Assembly (NCBI GenBank): GCA_039566865.1
Contig: CM076961.1
Coordinates: 12,361,501-12,425,500, forward strand
Direction of reading: 5' to 3'
DNA: 64,000 nucleotides
Source: Aurelia coerulea
Taxonomy: Eukaryota > Cnidaria > Scyphozoa > Semaeostomeae > Ulmaridae
Part shown: positions 10,881 through 22,175 of the stretch, in pieces
Position numbering within the stretch: position 1 is the stretch's first letter
Layout: each line of letters begins with the position of its first letter
The notes under the pieces: model-generated
What the model was told of the DNA's origin: nothing
Databases searched by the model: none
Seen by the model: only the letters and a program-made list of their open reading frames with translations
Translations under genes and position numbers: made by a program

Positions 10881-12464
10881 CTTCTCGCTGGTCCTAAGGG
10901 ACAACAGTCACAACGCAACCACCTAGTAGCGGGACATAAACTAAACAAAAATGCCACAAACAAAAGTAAACACATCTAAAGAAGATAATACGACACGAAC
11001 ATAATTCAACACAAAGTTTGCAATTCAAAAATGGGGTAAAATAGGCAAAATACATTTCAAACAATGGGAATATAAAAGTGAGGTGTACAGTTTTGGTGGA
11101 GCTGTTGTTTTCTACATTTGTTTTGTTTTTATTGGAGTCATTTGTATTATTGATACGTAGGACAAAGAAACGCATGTGCTTTCAAAGTTCATTTGAGGCG
11201 AGGGTGTATAATTTTCCATCGAGTTCTTGATTGACAGTGGAGAAATCATAGTATTTTTTCAACACTATCTACGAAAAGGAAACTGTCAGGGGAGCAACCT
11301 ATTTTTGCAAACACGGAAAAAATAACAACAACCAGGAAAGTCTGTCACAAACCAAATGCCACGAGAGATTTGCGAGAATGCAAAATTTATAGCGGAAACA
11401 CTGCAATTGTTTTATTCCCGGACAGTTTCACGTGGCATCTCATGTGAAACAGACTTTCAAGTTGTAATACAGGCCGAATTTCCTAAAACTGTCAAAAGTG
11501 CAAAGTTTCCATAATTCCTTGGATAGGGGGCGTCATAAATCATAGTAAGGACAGGGGGTCTGGACTGTTAGGTAAATCTGTTGGGGTCTGGAATATTTAT
11601 GCTGATGTCATCAAATTTCTAAATCCTAAACCAGAAACGCTACAGATTTCTACTTGCCACCATATTGTAGACCTTCATAAACTATGGCTTTCTTGGAGGC
11701 TATCTATCATATTCCCCCTATTGGGTTAAGATTTGCGACGATTTGAATTTTTTTCAAAACTTTCTATGAAATTAAAAAAAAAGTTAAATTGCCACCATTT
11801 TGAAAGAAATAAAGATATCAAAAAATTTCCACAGCAAATTTACAGCAAAGTACCATATGTTCCTTTCAAGCCAATCAATTCAAAGAAAAATGTCACAGAA
11901 TTTTACACCCACCTTTTCAAAGAGTTGAAAGATTTGAGCCCTCTGATGGTATACAGGAGCCATTTAGAGCAACATATGAGTAAGTGCTATAAGTTCATTA
12001 TTTCAAAAGATAGGCATGAAGCATAAACGCCTTTAAATTTGGAAACCATGGGACAATATTCTTTCAGACTATTTCTTCCCAAGATCCAAAAGCCAGCTCA
12101 CATCAATGTTATCTCAAAAATTTTGAATAAATTCACTCAAGCTATTTACTCCTTCTGTATGCCTGGATTTTTATCGTCCTCTCCTTACTCCTACTGAATA
12201 GCGAATTAGTATAACTCCTGTCGAAACACTGTTGCACACCAAAGTGCTAACATGAAAGGCCGTCTCCACTTAAAGTACTTGAGCTTCCATTTGAATTTCA
12301 ACAAACTGTAAATACGAATGCCCTTAAACTTCATTACGTCCTGAACATCTGCTATACCAAGTGAGTCAAAAAGGTTCATCAATTGTTTAAAAAATAGCAC
12401 AGGGTTACCTATGCAACAAATTTCTAAAAATCTAGTTTTAAAATCTTACTAAGGCTTCAACTTG
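10881..12464. other. intron sequence without recognised features
   Basis: Nothing I can assign. An open frame at 11733-12026 (plus, 97 codons, Lys-rich) has no recognisable motif and no convincing splice sites. 11175-10894 on minus lies upstream of the LINE and may be part of its 5' UTR. Confidence 0.3.
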
Positions 12465-12612
12465 AAGGGTCTGTTTCATCCAGCATGCCTTGCACGTGCC
12501 ATCTCTTGGTTGGCCTTTGTTGCCGCCATTCTCATGGCCCATAAAAATGGCGACAATAAAGGAAAACCAAGAGACGGCACGTGCAAGGAATGCTGGATGA
12601 AACAGACCCTTT
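12465..12612. mobile_element. 148-bp hairpin MITE
   Basis: Two arms of about 70 bp are near-perfect inverted repeats starting AAGGGTCTGTTTCATCCAGC, with almost no loop. The RNA or single strand would form one long hairpin. The flanks TTGA and TTAA could be a decayed 4-bp duplication. No coding. The open frame at 12438-12647 is a by-product. Confidence 0.75.
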
Positions 12613-12899
12613 AATTCGCAAGATTTTTCCAAAAATTCTAGGTGCATTGTTTCCTTCTAAAGGTAGATATTAGCCAAAAGTCCTATTTCTCGATTTGCTA
12701 AAAAACTGTACACAATCATGTAGATTTAGACTTTTAATGATCAGGATTGATTGGGAGGCATAACAACATTTCAAGCGTTTTTGTATCATTAGAAAGGAAT
12801 GCCTTTTTTCATGTGAATTAAAAAGAACAATTATCAAAACTACGAAACTACAAATGCATTAAACTGTGACATTCATGGCGAGAAAAGACACGAGGTGAC

Positions 12900-13440
12900 A
12901 GAGTCCTCACTATGAATGCCATTTACATTTCATTTGATGAAAGAAATGGTTGCTTCTAATATGTTTCTGTTTGTAACTATACCAAAATTTTGATCACCAA
13001 ACAGGAGTAAAGGACAAAGTTCTTTCGAATTTACATCAGCAACATTGAAACCATCAATAACTGAGAGCTGGTCAAAGAGATCTTGGCGCAATATGCTGTA
13101 TAGGGGGCAGTGCAGAAGAAAATGCTCATTGACCTCTTTACCAGTGCCACAGATACACATTGGACTTAAACAAGCGAAGTTATGTTTAAATCTATGCCCA
13201 TTCAAAGCACTGAATTCAACCCAAAGCTTGGTTAAAAGTCTTACACCCAGGATGTCACGAATCTTATAGGTAGGAATATTTCTTGGCCTTATGATAGCAA
13301 GCAGATTCTTTTTAAACTGAGAAGTCGAGGGAAAATTTCTTACTTTATTCTCAAGTAGATTCCATTCAGATATGGTATTTGGAAATACGAGTTTGAGTAC
13401 CGAATTGTTCTTCCCATAGGTTGTTCGTAACAATGTGGGT
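12900..13440 (-). pseudogene. CR1-like LINE C-terminal fragment
   Basis: An open 167-codon frame encodes the post-RT region: SEWNLLENKVRNF, the LGVRLLTKLWVEF segment and a Cys/His cluster CICGTGKEVNEHFLLHC. It matches the C-terminus of the 5951-10800 element (same order, clearly diverged). The RT core is absent, so this is a 5'-truncated copy. It sits in intron 7 of the CRELD-like gene. Confidence 0.8.
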
Positions 13441-14207
13441 TTCTTAGACTATAGATCAAGTTTCGCTGCTGAGGTATCTCAAAGCAATGCCTGAGCTAAG
13501 AAAACATTTTTTTGCCATTTAATTGTCGAAACATTGGTCAAATTGAGCAATCACTTATAGTTTCAGGAAAAGCCAATTGAAGCTAGTTTTCGGGAATTCT
13601 TTATTGAGATTAAGAAAATGCATATTAAAGACAAATGACGGATATATAGCGCCTAGTTTAAAAATAGAACAAAAGACGGCTTAGTGCTTTCATTTGTCTA
13701 ATTGATTTGCTAATCTCTCGATATCATCAAATACAATGGAATTCAATAGGTTATATTTAGATCGCCCAGGCCCCTGATTTAAGTCACCTTATATCTCCGT
13801 CATTTGTCTTTAAGTTATGAATAAATGCTGAAAATGATGTTAAACCCTCAGTTAGGCAACAGCGTTGTAATGTAGAATCGGTGTTATGGTTTTTTCATTA
13901 AGATGTTTCAAAGAGTGTAAACATTTTTCTGACCCACCTAGCATTAGAAATGTAATTAAGAACTCATAAGAGTCACCTTCCATTCTTGATACTACGGTAG
14001 CCAGAAAATATGAAAGACACTTAAACAAACCCATTTCATGGATGTCACAGCCATAATGTCATGTGGCTGTAGTTCATTGATGTCACTGATAGCAGGTATC
14101 GTTTATTCTCAACAAAAATCAGTATCCTTCCAAGAAGATCAGTTGCCGATTATCAAAGTAAGTTGATTGGTCATCCATCAGTTCATTATTATTAGCAAAC
14201 AACTTAC
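13441..14207. other. intron 7 proximal part, nothing recognised
   Basis: AT-rich sequence with no repeat family or exon that I recognise. Confidence 0.3.
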
Positions 14208-14300
14208 GTTCACATTCAAATCCTCCCGGAGTATTCATGCAATATTCGCTAGCATCAGTACACAAAGTAGGACCATCTTTTCCTCTGCATTCATCTATGT
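14208..14300 (-). CDS. CRELD: CRELD-like gene, exon encoding EGF-CA module 3
   Basis: A 93-bp phase 1-1 exon with acceptor ending CTCCATAG and donor GTAAGTT. It encodes DIDEC, followed by YCMNTPGGFEC, the calcium-binding EGF signature (D-x-D-E-C, Asn, aromatic). It joins in frame to the furin-like exon 3 (21156-21058) upstream, whose final G completes the Asp codon, and to furin-like exon 4 downstream. EGF-CA alternation with furin-like repeats is the CRELD arrangement. Intron 7 downstream (8.5 kb) holds the 2A LINE. Confidence 0.85.
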
Positions 14301-15394
14301 CTATGGAGAAGATGAAGTTCACATAAATATAAAAATATCTAGATATAAAGAGAGTGAGACAATAAGAAAGGCTACATTTTTGTTGTCACTCTGAGTTTCA
14401 CGCTATACAGCTATCATCAGACAACTGAATGTTTTACTCAAGATTACTTGCTTAAGAAACACTATGACATTAAAAGTATTTCATTATTGCATTATCACTC
14501 AAAGTTTACTTATTTCCTGCGTGTGGTGTATTTGAAGTTTGCTCTCGTGACGACATTTCAATATTAGATCTGACCTTTTGTTAAGTAGCATCGCTTTGTC
14601 TGGTTTTATGATGATGGACCAGTTGACGTCAAATTCCTGTTTTCGTTCTTTCAGACTCCAAATGAGCTTTGACAGCTATTTGCTATTTTCATATGTGTAT
14701 AAATATCTAGATACAGCAAATATAAAAGGTGTCGCTTGAGTGTCACACATTTATGTTCAGTCGTGTATTGTGTTGTTTGTTCCCGTGTTTTGTTTGTAGC
14801 ATTGTCTTCTATTATGTTATATAGCTTACTATATAATGGTGCTTGTAGTGAACTGACAATTGAGTAGAGGCCCAAAGAGGACTGGACACATATCGTTGAT
14901 TCATAGAAGGTGTGACTTGGAACGCAACGTGAATTAATTAGGTTGTTTATCGTTTTGAGAGGTTTGTTTATGATTAGCGTGGTTGGAAAACATGTCGCTT
15001 ATTTTAATCTATCTGAAGTTTGGTTTCTTCATTGCAAGTCGCTTCTAGGCCATTCATAATACTCGTGACATTGAAGTAAACATCCTGTTATTATCTTACT
15101 GCGATATAATTCAAACCTTAAACGAGAAGATATTTCTGAGTTCTACAATGAAGAAATTCGGTCCCCTACATAACTGGATAAAAGTAGAGAATTATTCATC
15201 TTTTTCAGTTAGATAGTAGACTTATCATTCAATAGCTATACGAATACTTGATCAAATTCTTGATTGATCTTCAACTAATTTACATACTCTTGCTTTCCAA
15301 ACAAACAAAATTTACCTGGCAGCAAAACCGCCATTAAGTGTTGAATAACTGCTAAAATTGCCATTAAGTGTTCACTCAGTATTTGTAGTATCGT
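14301..15394. other. intron 6 distal part, nothing recognised
   Basis: No gene is called. AAATATCTAGATA occurs near 14331 and again near 14700 beside a TATAAAAGG-like box (14717-14726), hinting at an old promoter-bearing repeat, but I cannot define an element. Confidence 0.3.
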
Positions 15395-15402
15395 GTCCCT
15401 TG
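15395..15402. repeat. hAT target-site duplication, left
   Basis: GTCCCTTG, identical to 18641-18648 on the other side of the hAT element. Eight base pairs is the hAT duplication length. Confidence 0.9.
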
Positions 15403-16742
15403 CAGTAGCGTAGCCAGGGTCCTGTTTTCTTTGGGGGGGGGGGCAAGCTGCGAGCGAAGTGAGCAAAAATGGGGGTCCAGGGACTTGCCCCAGGAAAACG
15501 TTTTTGGGGCCACGCCCTTTAGAATGCCGGAAACACCCTTTTTTTAGACAAAGCCACCTAGAATTGAGGAATAGAAGGGTCAAGTTCAATAAAGTGGCCG
15601 ATAAAAATTTACCTACTTGGACTTGCCTACTCCCGGGAGAAACAAGAAAGATGAAACAGTTTCATTAAAACTTTCAACGTTTCTTTAAAAGGCAACCGAT
15701 GACAGCTTCCCCTTCTTCTTTTAGTCTTAATTGAGTTCTCATAAAAATTTTGTAGTTTAGAAACTCTAATGTCATTGCTAACATCAGAATACTCATCTCA
15801 TGCGTGCCAGATTGGTTAGAACGCTTTTCAACGGAAAGGTTGATTGAACCACCGAGGGCCCATGAAGAATGCTCACGGTTTGGGCCCATGAAAGCATAGG
15901 AATCATCCTGGAGATATTTTAACCGGCATCCAAACTCTTACTCCCAAACATCTGGAGAGTAGATTGCTTTAAAAAAATTCGGGAAATCTCAAGCAGTTTT
16001 TTTGCCCTGGTTGCGTTTTATGAAGGTAGGTAAAATTTAGGAAAATCTTCACGGGTTTCTTTTGTCTCCCTCGCTTTTTAGCCGTCTGATTGGTCCGTGA
16101 AAATGAGGCTTTGGCGGTTTCGACCATGGGCCACGAGCAATCGGCTATGTACGACGAATGATTCCTAAGTTGCCCATGAAGGAAGCTTTTATGCCATCGT
16201 TCGCAAATTTCAATTTTATTTTCGCTTTTTCTCTTGAAACTCTTATCAAAACGCCAGAAAAACAACAAATACTCGTGGAATTGAATGGTGAAATTGAATG
16301 AGCATAAGAAACAAAGAGAATGCGAGCGAAGCGAGCGGACAATTTTGGAGAAGCACACATTGACTTTCATGGCATTTTTGAAAAGAGGTGCAATGTCGAT
16401 AAAAATCAAGGAAGGTACAAGTAGCTAAATGCTGGATGCATCTGGAAGTGTAGAAATCGTGATGAAGTAAATAAGTGGCAGCATTCTATCAAATGCGAAA
16501 AGTGCAAATTCGCAGAGATTTGCGAGGGAAGCGAGCAGAAATTTATGAGAAGCAATCAAATCTTTGATTTATATTTTTTCCCAAATAAATGCAATACACC
16601 TACACAGTTACAGGGGCGCTCAAGTCAGGTTCATTGATTCTAATAAAGCTGCAATGCCTGGACGTGATAACAAGCCAGGCGGTAGTAAGATGTTATGCGA
16701 GACACGGTATGACAGATGTTTGGAATTGCGAGCGAAGCGAGC

Positions 16743-16809
16743 AAAAAATTTTTGCTATCCTTGTTGGCTTAAATAATGCGAAGATGTCATTCATTAGTTA
16801 AAGTGTAGA
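16743..16809 (+). repeat. 67-bp direct repeat, copy 1
   Basis: Identical base for base to about 18297-18363. This copy abuts the 5' truncation point of the LINE that follows and continues leftward in the hAT sequence, so it is probably the source copy. Confidence 0.9.
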
Positions 16810-18500
16810 TGTCAGAGATGATATTCCTTCATTCCAGCTAAAATCTTTCTGCTTTAAAGATGACATAGAGTGCATTTGCTTTGAAATAAATCTTCGTTGG
16901 GCCCTATTTTGCATATATCGACCACCGACACAAAACCAGTCTTATTTCTTTGATGAGCTAGGCAAAGCGATAGACCATTATAGCAAAAAATATGAAAATT
17001 TTATGTTTGTTGGTGACTTTAATGCAGTTGAAACGGATCAGGAGATAAATGACTTTATGAATCTCTTCGACCTTAAGAACCTCGTTAGAGAGCCTACGTG
17101 TTTTAAGTCCAGTAACCCTAGGTGCATTGATTTGATGTTGACAAATAGAGGGAGGAACTTTCAGCAAACAACGGCTGTTGAAACTGGATTATCAGATTTT
17201 CACAAAATGATCGTTACAGTTTTGAAAGCTTCCTTTGACAAGTAAAAACCAAACGTCGTTAACTACAGAGACAATAGAAACTTTCGAGAAGAAGTATTTC
17301 GACAGGATCTTCAAACGAAACTTGCTGACCTTGATGTGCGAAGCTTGACTTACACATCTTTTCAGGGTGCCTTTGGACATGTCTTAGATAAGCATGCACC
17401 AATGAAAAAGAGATATATTCGTGCTAATGACAGTCCATTCATGAACCGAACTCTTCACAAGGCGTTTATCGCACAAGACTAAAGAATAAATATAATAAGA
17501 ATAGAACGGCTGATAACTGGGATGCTTTCCGTAGACAGCGTAATCTTTGCGTTAAAATTTCCCGTAAAGCAAAACGAGATTTTTATAACCAACTTGACGT
17601 CTCAGCAGTTACAGACAACAAAAAATTTTGGAAAACAGTCAAACCTTTTATTTCGGATAAGAGCTCATCAAAATCACGAATAACGTTGCTTGAAGAAGGA
17701 AAAATTGTGTCGAACGAGTCTGATGTAGCTGAAACGTTTAATAACTTTTTTGTCACAATCACCGATTCTCTTGGAATTGTCGAAAATGAAAATATTGTTC
17801 TTGATTCTAAAGATGTTAGTGATCCTATCGATCAAATATTGTTTAAATTTTCGAGGCACCCAAGTATTCAAAAAATTCGTTCCCTCAATGAGAGCATTGG
17901 TTCTTTCTCATTTGAAAACGTTTCAATTGAAAATATCAAAAATGGAATTAGTGAACTAAACCCCTCTAAAGCAACCACTTTCAAGAGTATCCCTCCAAAA
18001 TTGTTAAAATCTGAGTCAGAACTAGTTTCTACACCTTTGCAAATCATATTCAATAACTCAGTACAACATTCTTCCTTTCCGGATGAATTGAAATTAGCCG
18101 ATGTATCTTCTCTCTTTAAAAAGGAGGTCAAAACCTTCAAGGGTAATTACAGACCCATTAGTGTTCTCCCTACTGTGTCAAAGGTATTTGAAAGGCTTAT
18201 GGGTGCTCAAATTTCTGCACATATGTCACAGTATTTATCATCTCTGCTTTGTGGTTTTCGCAAGGGCTACGATGCTCAACATGCGAGCAATTGAAAAAAA
18301 AATTTTTGCTATCCTTGTTGGCTTAAATAATGCGAAGATGTCATTCATTAGTTAAAGTGTAGACTTCCTTTTCCCCTTTTGACATTCACAAGCAGCGCAT
18401 GAAACTTAACGAAGGTAAATGCCACTTTATGATTTTTGGTGAAAAAACAGATCAAGATGTTGGCATAAATATTGGAGGAACAAACAGCTTTGCTACAACT
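16810..18500 (+). pseudogene. CR1/Rex1-like LINE, endonuclease and RT N-terminus, RT core deleted
   Basis: 16810-17245 encodes the end of an APE endonuclease: CIYRPPTQNQSYF, FMFVGDFNAVE, CIDLMLTNRG and a GLSDFHK motif carrying the catalytic SDxH. A degraded linker runs to 17680. 17686-18294 is open and carries LNPSKATTFKS, FKGNYRPISVLPT and the LLCGFRKGY block just before RT motif A. There the LINE stops, 67 bp of duplicated flank intervene, and it resumes at about 18375 with MKLNEGKCHFMIFG, which lies beyond the catalytic YADD. The whole catalytic core is therefore missing. The same clade as 54867-56690. Confidence 0.85.
18297..18363 (+). repeat. 67-bp direct repeat, copy 2, inside the LINE deletion
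   Basis: An exact copy of 16743-16809 placed between the RT N-terminal part and the post-catalytic part of the same LINE, in place of the RT core. Confidence 0.9.
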
Positions 18501-18640
18501 TACAAACTATTTGCTTTGTCACGCATGTCCGCCCCCCCCCCCTATCAGTTTCTCAACGGATTTGGATGAAACACGAAAACCACCTTTGGCAATGATTGGG
18601 GGGGGGGCGGCCGCTCCCTTGTCCCCTGGCTACGCTACTG

Positions 18641-18648
18641 GTCCCTTG
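18641..18648. repeat. hAT target-site duplication, right
   Basis: GTCCCTTG, matching 15395-15402. Confidence 0.9.
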
Positions 18649-20547
18649 ATGCTATGTGGAACGGAGAGGGTATGGAGAGATATTAGAAATGAGAGTAAAT
18701 AAATTAAAACTTTCACGAAATTTTGCTAAATCGTTGACAAATCATGTTACAGAACATCAAATATTTCACAAGATGTTTAGGGATATTTTTCGTTTTGCCA
18801 GGACATTCGATCGCACTTTTCAATCTCAGAGGCGGATCCAGACTATTGCTATTGATGCTCAAGCAACAGTCAGATTTTCAAAACAATAGTAATAATTTTT
18901 GATGTATATAGTTGTTCAATTTAGAGATTTTCCTTCCGTGAATTCATCTCATCGTTCAAGTCGATTCCGGCAGTTAAAACTAGGCTTTATATCCCGTATA
19001 CTAAGCTTTGATGTTAAGAACTACTGCGAAGGAGAACGCATATTTGGTAGACCACTTTTCTTGATATTTACCTTTGTTCTGTCCGTCGATAGGAGGTTTA
19101 ACAAAGGCTGACATTCCGAGCAATAGTGGTCCGCAGATTACGGTGATCCCACGCTCAATCAGCTATGGTCTTCTGTAGGCAAATTTTAGCGGGAGCAACA
19201 GTGAAATTTGAAAATGTGGGTGACAGCCAATCAGAGTTAGAGTTGACTAATGCTCGATTTTGGCGGGAGCAACAGTGGACTTTGGCCTCCAGAGCTGCAC
19301 TTTGTTTTATTCGAGAACTGGAGGTCAACATGAAGCTGCGAGAAGCCGTCGTTGCCTTTTAAAATGAACGAAACCTTACTTGAGATTGAAGAAATAGTGA
19401 AGCATAGAGCAACGCTGCCCGAGGAAGAGAGAAAAGCCGAATTATAGAGAAGTAAGGAGAATGTGGAATCTATTTTGCTTGCGAGCAGGAGTCCTCAAGA
19501 CGTTCGTAGGCTAGGCCTAAGCCCAGGGAATGTGATTTTCTGCACTGCAGTTCCCAAAGACGTAGTTGGAAATGGCTCCTCACAACTTTTGCCCTATTCG
19601 GTATGCTACACAGCTTTCCAATTACTAACTTTCTTTCCTCCTCATTCTTTCACTTCATCAACTCAGAGCAGCATTGAACAATTTGTTTTTACCATCGAGT
19701 CAATGAAATATGTATGTACCATCCCGGTGTCACGTTTTCTCTTGGGATGAATTTCATACAGAACGGTGACAAAAGGACCCTAACAAAGGGATATTGTTCT
19801 GCGGGGATCCTCATGCAATGGGCTATTATGTTCAATGCTTTGGTCTAATAAGTCGTAGTCTCTACATTGTCACTGATCTTGTGTTATTGATTAAATATTG
19901 TAAGGGTGATGAGTGAACAAATATTTCTGAAATGTACTTTTGTCATTACACCACGGTAGTTTTGAATGGGAATACGTTGGGGGGTACTGGACGAATTTGA
20001 TTCAAAGCTTTGCAAATGAACACAGGGGGCAGTTTCGTTGCAGGCAAGTTTTATGTCAGGTCGAGACTTTGACGGGAGAGAAGCTAAAGGACGGAAACTA
20101 GATCAGTGTGAATGATTGAATGCATGGCCTAACGCAATTTGACGAGGAAATAGTAAACACCCATCCACCCATCCTATTTCTTTCTTTTTGATATGTTTGA
20201 TTCTTGATTGCCATCAGCTATAACTTCACTTTGAGATGTTGTTCGAAAAATGTACGTTTAGTTCATATTAAAAGTTCGACAACATACATACAAATGATAC
20301 ATACATACAAAACATATTTGGCATAACATTCTTGCATTTAATTCACAAATGCTTCTCAGGACTTCTCAGACAATAGTGCTGGAGTTTCTCAAAATGTTGG
20401 CAATATTAGTACTATAAAAGATAGTTTCTTATAAAAAAAGTGTAGTACATTAAACATTTTGTCTTATAAGAGCAAGCGTCCTGGTGTCTTAAATATTTTT
20501 ATGATATTCTCATTTTAAGGAGACTTTAGATTCTTTTCGGATAGGTA
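18649..20547. other. intron 6 middle part, mostly unassigned
   Basis: No recognised repeat. 19180-19290 contains two GCGGGAGCAACAGTG units about 85 bp apart. 19364-19600 is described separately. 20277-20345 has ACATACATA-type simple sequence. Confidence 0.3.
19364..19600 (+). pseudogene. unrecognised exon-like open frame with one stop
   Basis: An ATG at 19364 opens a frame with acidic, helix-like composition (LLEIEEIVKHRATLPEEER), broken by TAG at about 19446. It continues with SPQDVRRLGLSPGN to a GTATGC donor-like site near 19600. I do not recognise the family. Codon content looks more coding-like than its neighbours, but there is no support beyond that. Confidence 0.25.
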
Positions 20548-20720
20548 CTATATAGGGCGTTTCCACGAGGTTTCCCTTTAAATGAGGGCGTTTCCCGTTA
20601 TGCAAAAGGGCGTGGCCCCAAACAATTTTCCCCCGGACCCCCATTACCCTGCGCCTTCGGCGCATACCTCCCCTACGCTGATGCGCCTACGGCGCATAGC
20701 ACCTTCAGCTATAGTCAGAT
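20548..20720 (-). mobile_element. hAT-related fragment with GCGCC hairpins
   Basis: On minus, the sequence around TGGGGGTCC...GGGGCCACGCCC matches the left interior of the hAT element (15468-15525). It adds two short hairpins, TGCGCCTTCGGCGCA and TGCGCCTACGGCGCA. Ends are not preserved. Confidence 0.5.
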
Positions 20721-21057
20721 TTCCCCTGGATCCGTTCCTAATACTTGCTACCTTTTGAATTACAGAGGCGAGCCACTTACTTCCAAATGCTATTAAAGTC
20801 CTGTAGGACAGTAGCAGATAGCAACTATTTAACAAGGAATTGCAAAATTTCATAAGAAAGATCTTACAAGGATAAGTGAAAATTCAATGGAAAGAACGAA
20901 TGTTCGAGGAAACGGGGAGTCAAGATAGTACATGTAAATCGTACTAGCTGCAAGATGGTATATCAAAATTTTCTAATCATTCAGAAAGAGTACAATGATT
21001 CGACATTGAATACTGGTTTGCAATCAAAAGAAACTGCATGACTTTGAGTAATTATAC

Positions 21058-21156
21058 CTTTGCATTCACCATCTTCCATCTGATATCCATTCCGGCATGC
21101 TTTGCATGCTTTATCCCCAGGCCCATGGCATTCAAATTCACAGGATTTGTGACATG
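21058..21156 (-). CDS. CRELD: CRELD-like gene, exon encoding furin-like repeat 3
   Basis: A 99-bp phase 1-1 exon with acceptor TTTCTTTGTACAG and donor GTATAATT. It encodes ACHKSCEFEC, then GPGDKACKACRNGY and a final GEC, with the GPG-x-x-x-C-x-x-C spacing typical of CRELD furin-like repeats. The upstream EGF exon (28119-28039) supplies the first base of its Ala codon; downstream, its last G completes the Asp of DIDEC. Both junctions keep frame. The flanking introns of about 6.9 and 6.8 kb hold PLE-A and the hAT element. Confidence 0.85.
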
Positions 21157-21712
21157 CTGTACAAAGAAACATTGGTATTTAACGCAGTGAAAGAAACATC
21201 GTTAAAATAATGTACATTTCTCTGATAGAAGTGTAGAAATGTAAGCTATGTAGTGAAATGACAACATTCATTTTGAGTAACTATGCAATGATTTAGGATC
21301 AGAATCCAACATCTGTTGGTAAGAACTAAAGGGGCTCAAGCCATTTCCAAAAGCAACGGATATGGGTTGAATATTTGAAGAAGCTAGTACTTGTTGTTGT
21401 TCATTTATTTAAATTTGAAATTTACATAGCTAACAATGTATAAAACACGAGTATATAAAATGTTAACTAATCTAAATGGAATGAAATTAAAATTGATATA
21501 CAACTCAATGTTGAATAAAATCAAAACCACTGCAGGCACTACATTCTGGGCTATTCCATTGCTTTGTCAAATTTTTAAGCTTTTCAAGATTTCTGCGGAT
21601 TTCATTTTGTTAATAATAATAAGACATTCTTTATACAGGGTAATTCAATCAGTTACAATATAGCTGCTATCAAGAGAAGTCCAGAATTTATTTAGTAGGC
21701 CATTACATTACA
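21157..21712. other. intron 5 end, nothing recognised
   Basis: AT-rich. The open frame at 21436-21663 has no motif. Confidence 0.3.
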
Positions 21713-21955
21713 TAGAGCACCGCCAGCAAAACCCCCCAGAGACATCAGATACAATGGCAGGAATTAGGCCACGCCACACGCAAACATATCGAGTTCTACA
21801 TCTGCAGCCCGTTCATTCAAACCCTTGGGTAAAAAAGTTCCCAGCCTGTATTGCCAAAAAAGTTCCTTACGTCGCAATATAAAGACGTCATCAGCCCCAT
21901 CGATCATTTAAACCCTAACCGTGAATTTACCATTGTGGCTCCCCTCAAAGGAATG
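21713..21955 (-). mobile_element. inverted 3'-tail copy at the 5' end of PLE-A
   Basis: This is the reverse complement of the PLE-A C-terminus and 3' UTR (24562-24805). It includes the FACGVA stop region and the following GCCATTGTATCTGATG segment. PLEs commonly carry an inverted terminal-repeat fragment at their 5' end. A short (TGACCAAG)4 run follows at 21955-21988. Confidence 0.85.
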
Positions 21956-22175
21956 TGACCAAGTGACCAAGTGACCAAGTGACCAAGTTATTAATTTATC
22001 AAATAGGGTTTTAACTGAAGCTGAAATTTCTGTTTTATCTAAGGGTTTAAAATTTGTTGTGACACCAAAAAAGTTAGATTATTCACAAATAAAAATAGAT
22101 TTGGAAAATTTTAGAAGACGCCTAAGACTAAAATGGCATTTTAGGGAGTGAGAAGATTTCTCAGAATATCCGGCA

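Larger units (their letters stand above)
15403..18640. mobile_element. hAT-superfamily element, 3.2 kb, non-autonomous, with a nested LINE
   Basis: Ends are the 17-bp perfect inverted repeat CAGTAGCGTAGCCAGGG and its complement, flanked by an 8-bp GTCCCTTG duplication. CAG-type ends plus 8-bp duplications are the hAT hallmark. Poly-G or poly-C runs lie just inside both ends. No hAT transposase or BED finger was found. Left of centre, GCGAGCGAAGCGAGC-type motifs recur (15450, 16322, 16522, 16728). Positions 16810 to about 18500 are LINE-derived. A related fragment lies at about 20548-20720 in the opposite orientation. Confidence 0.88.
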
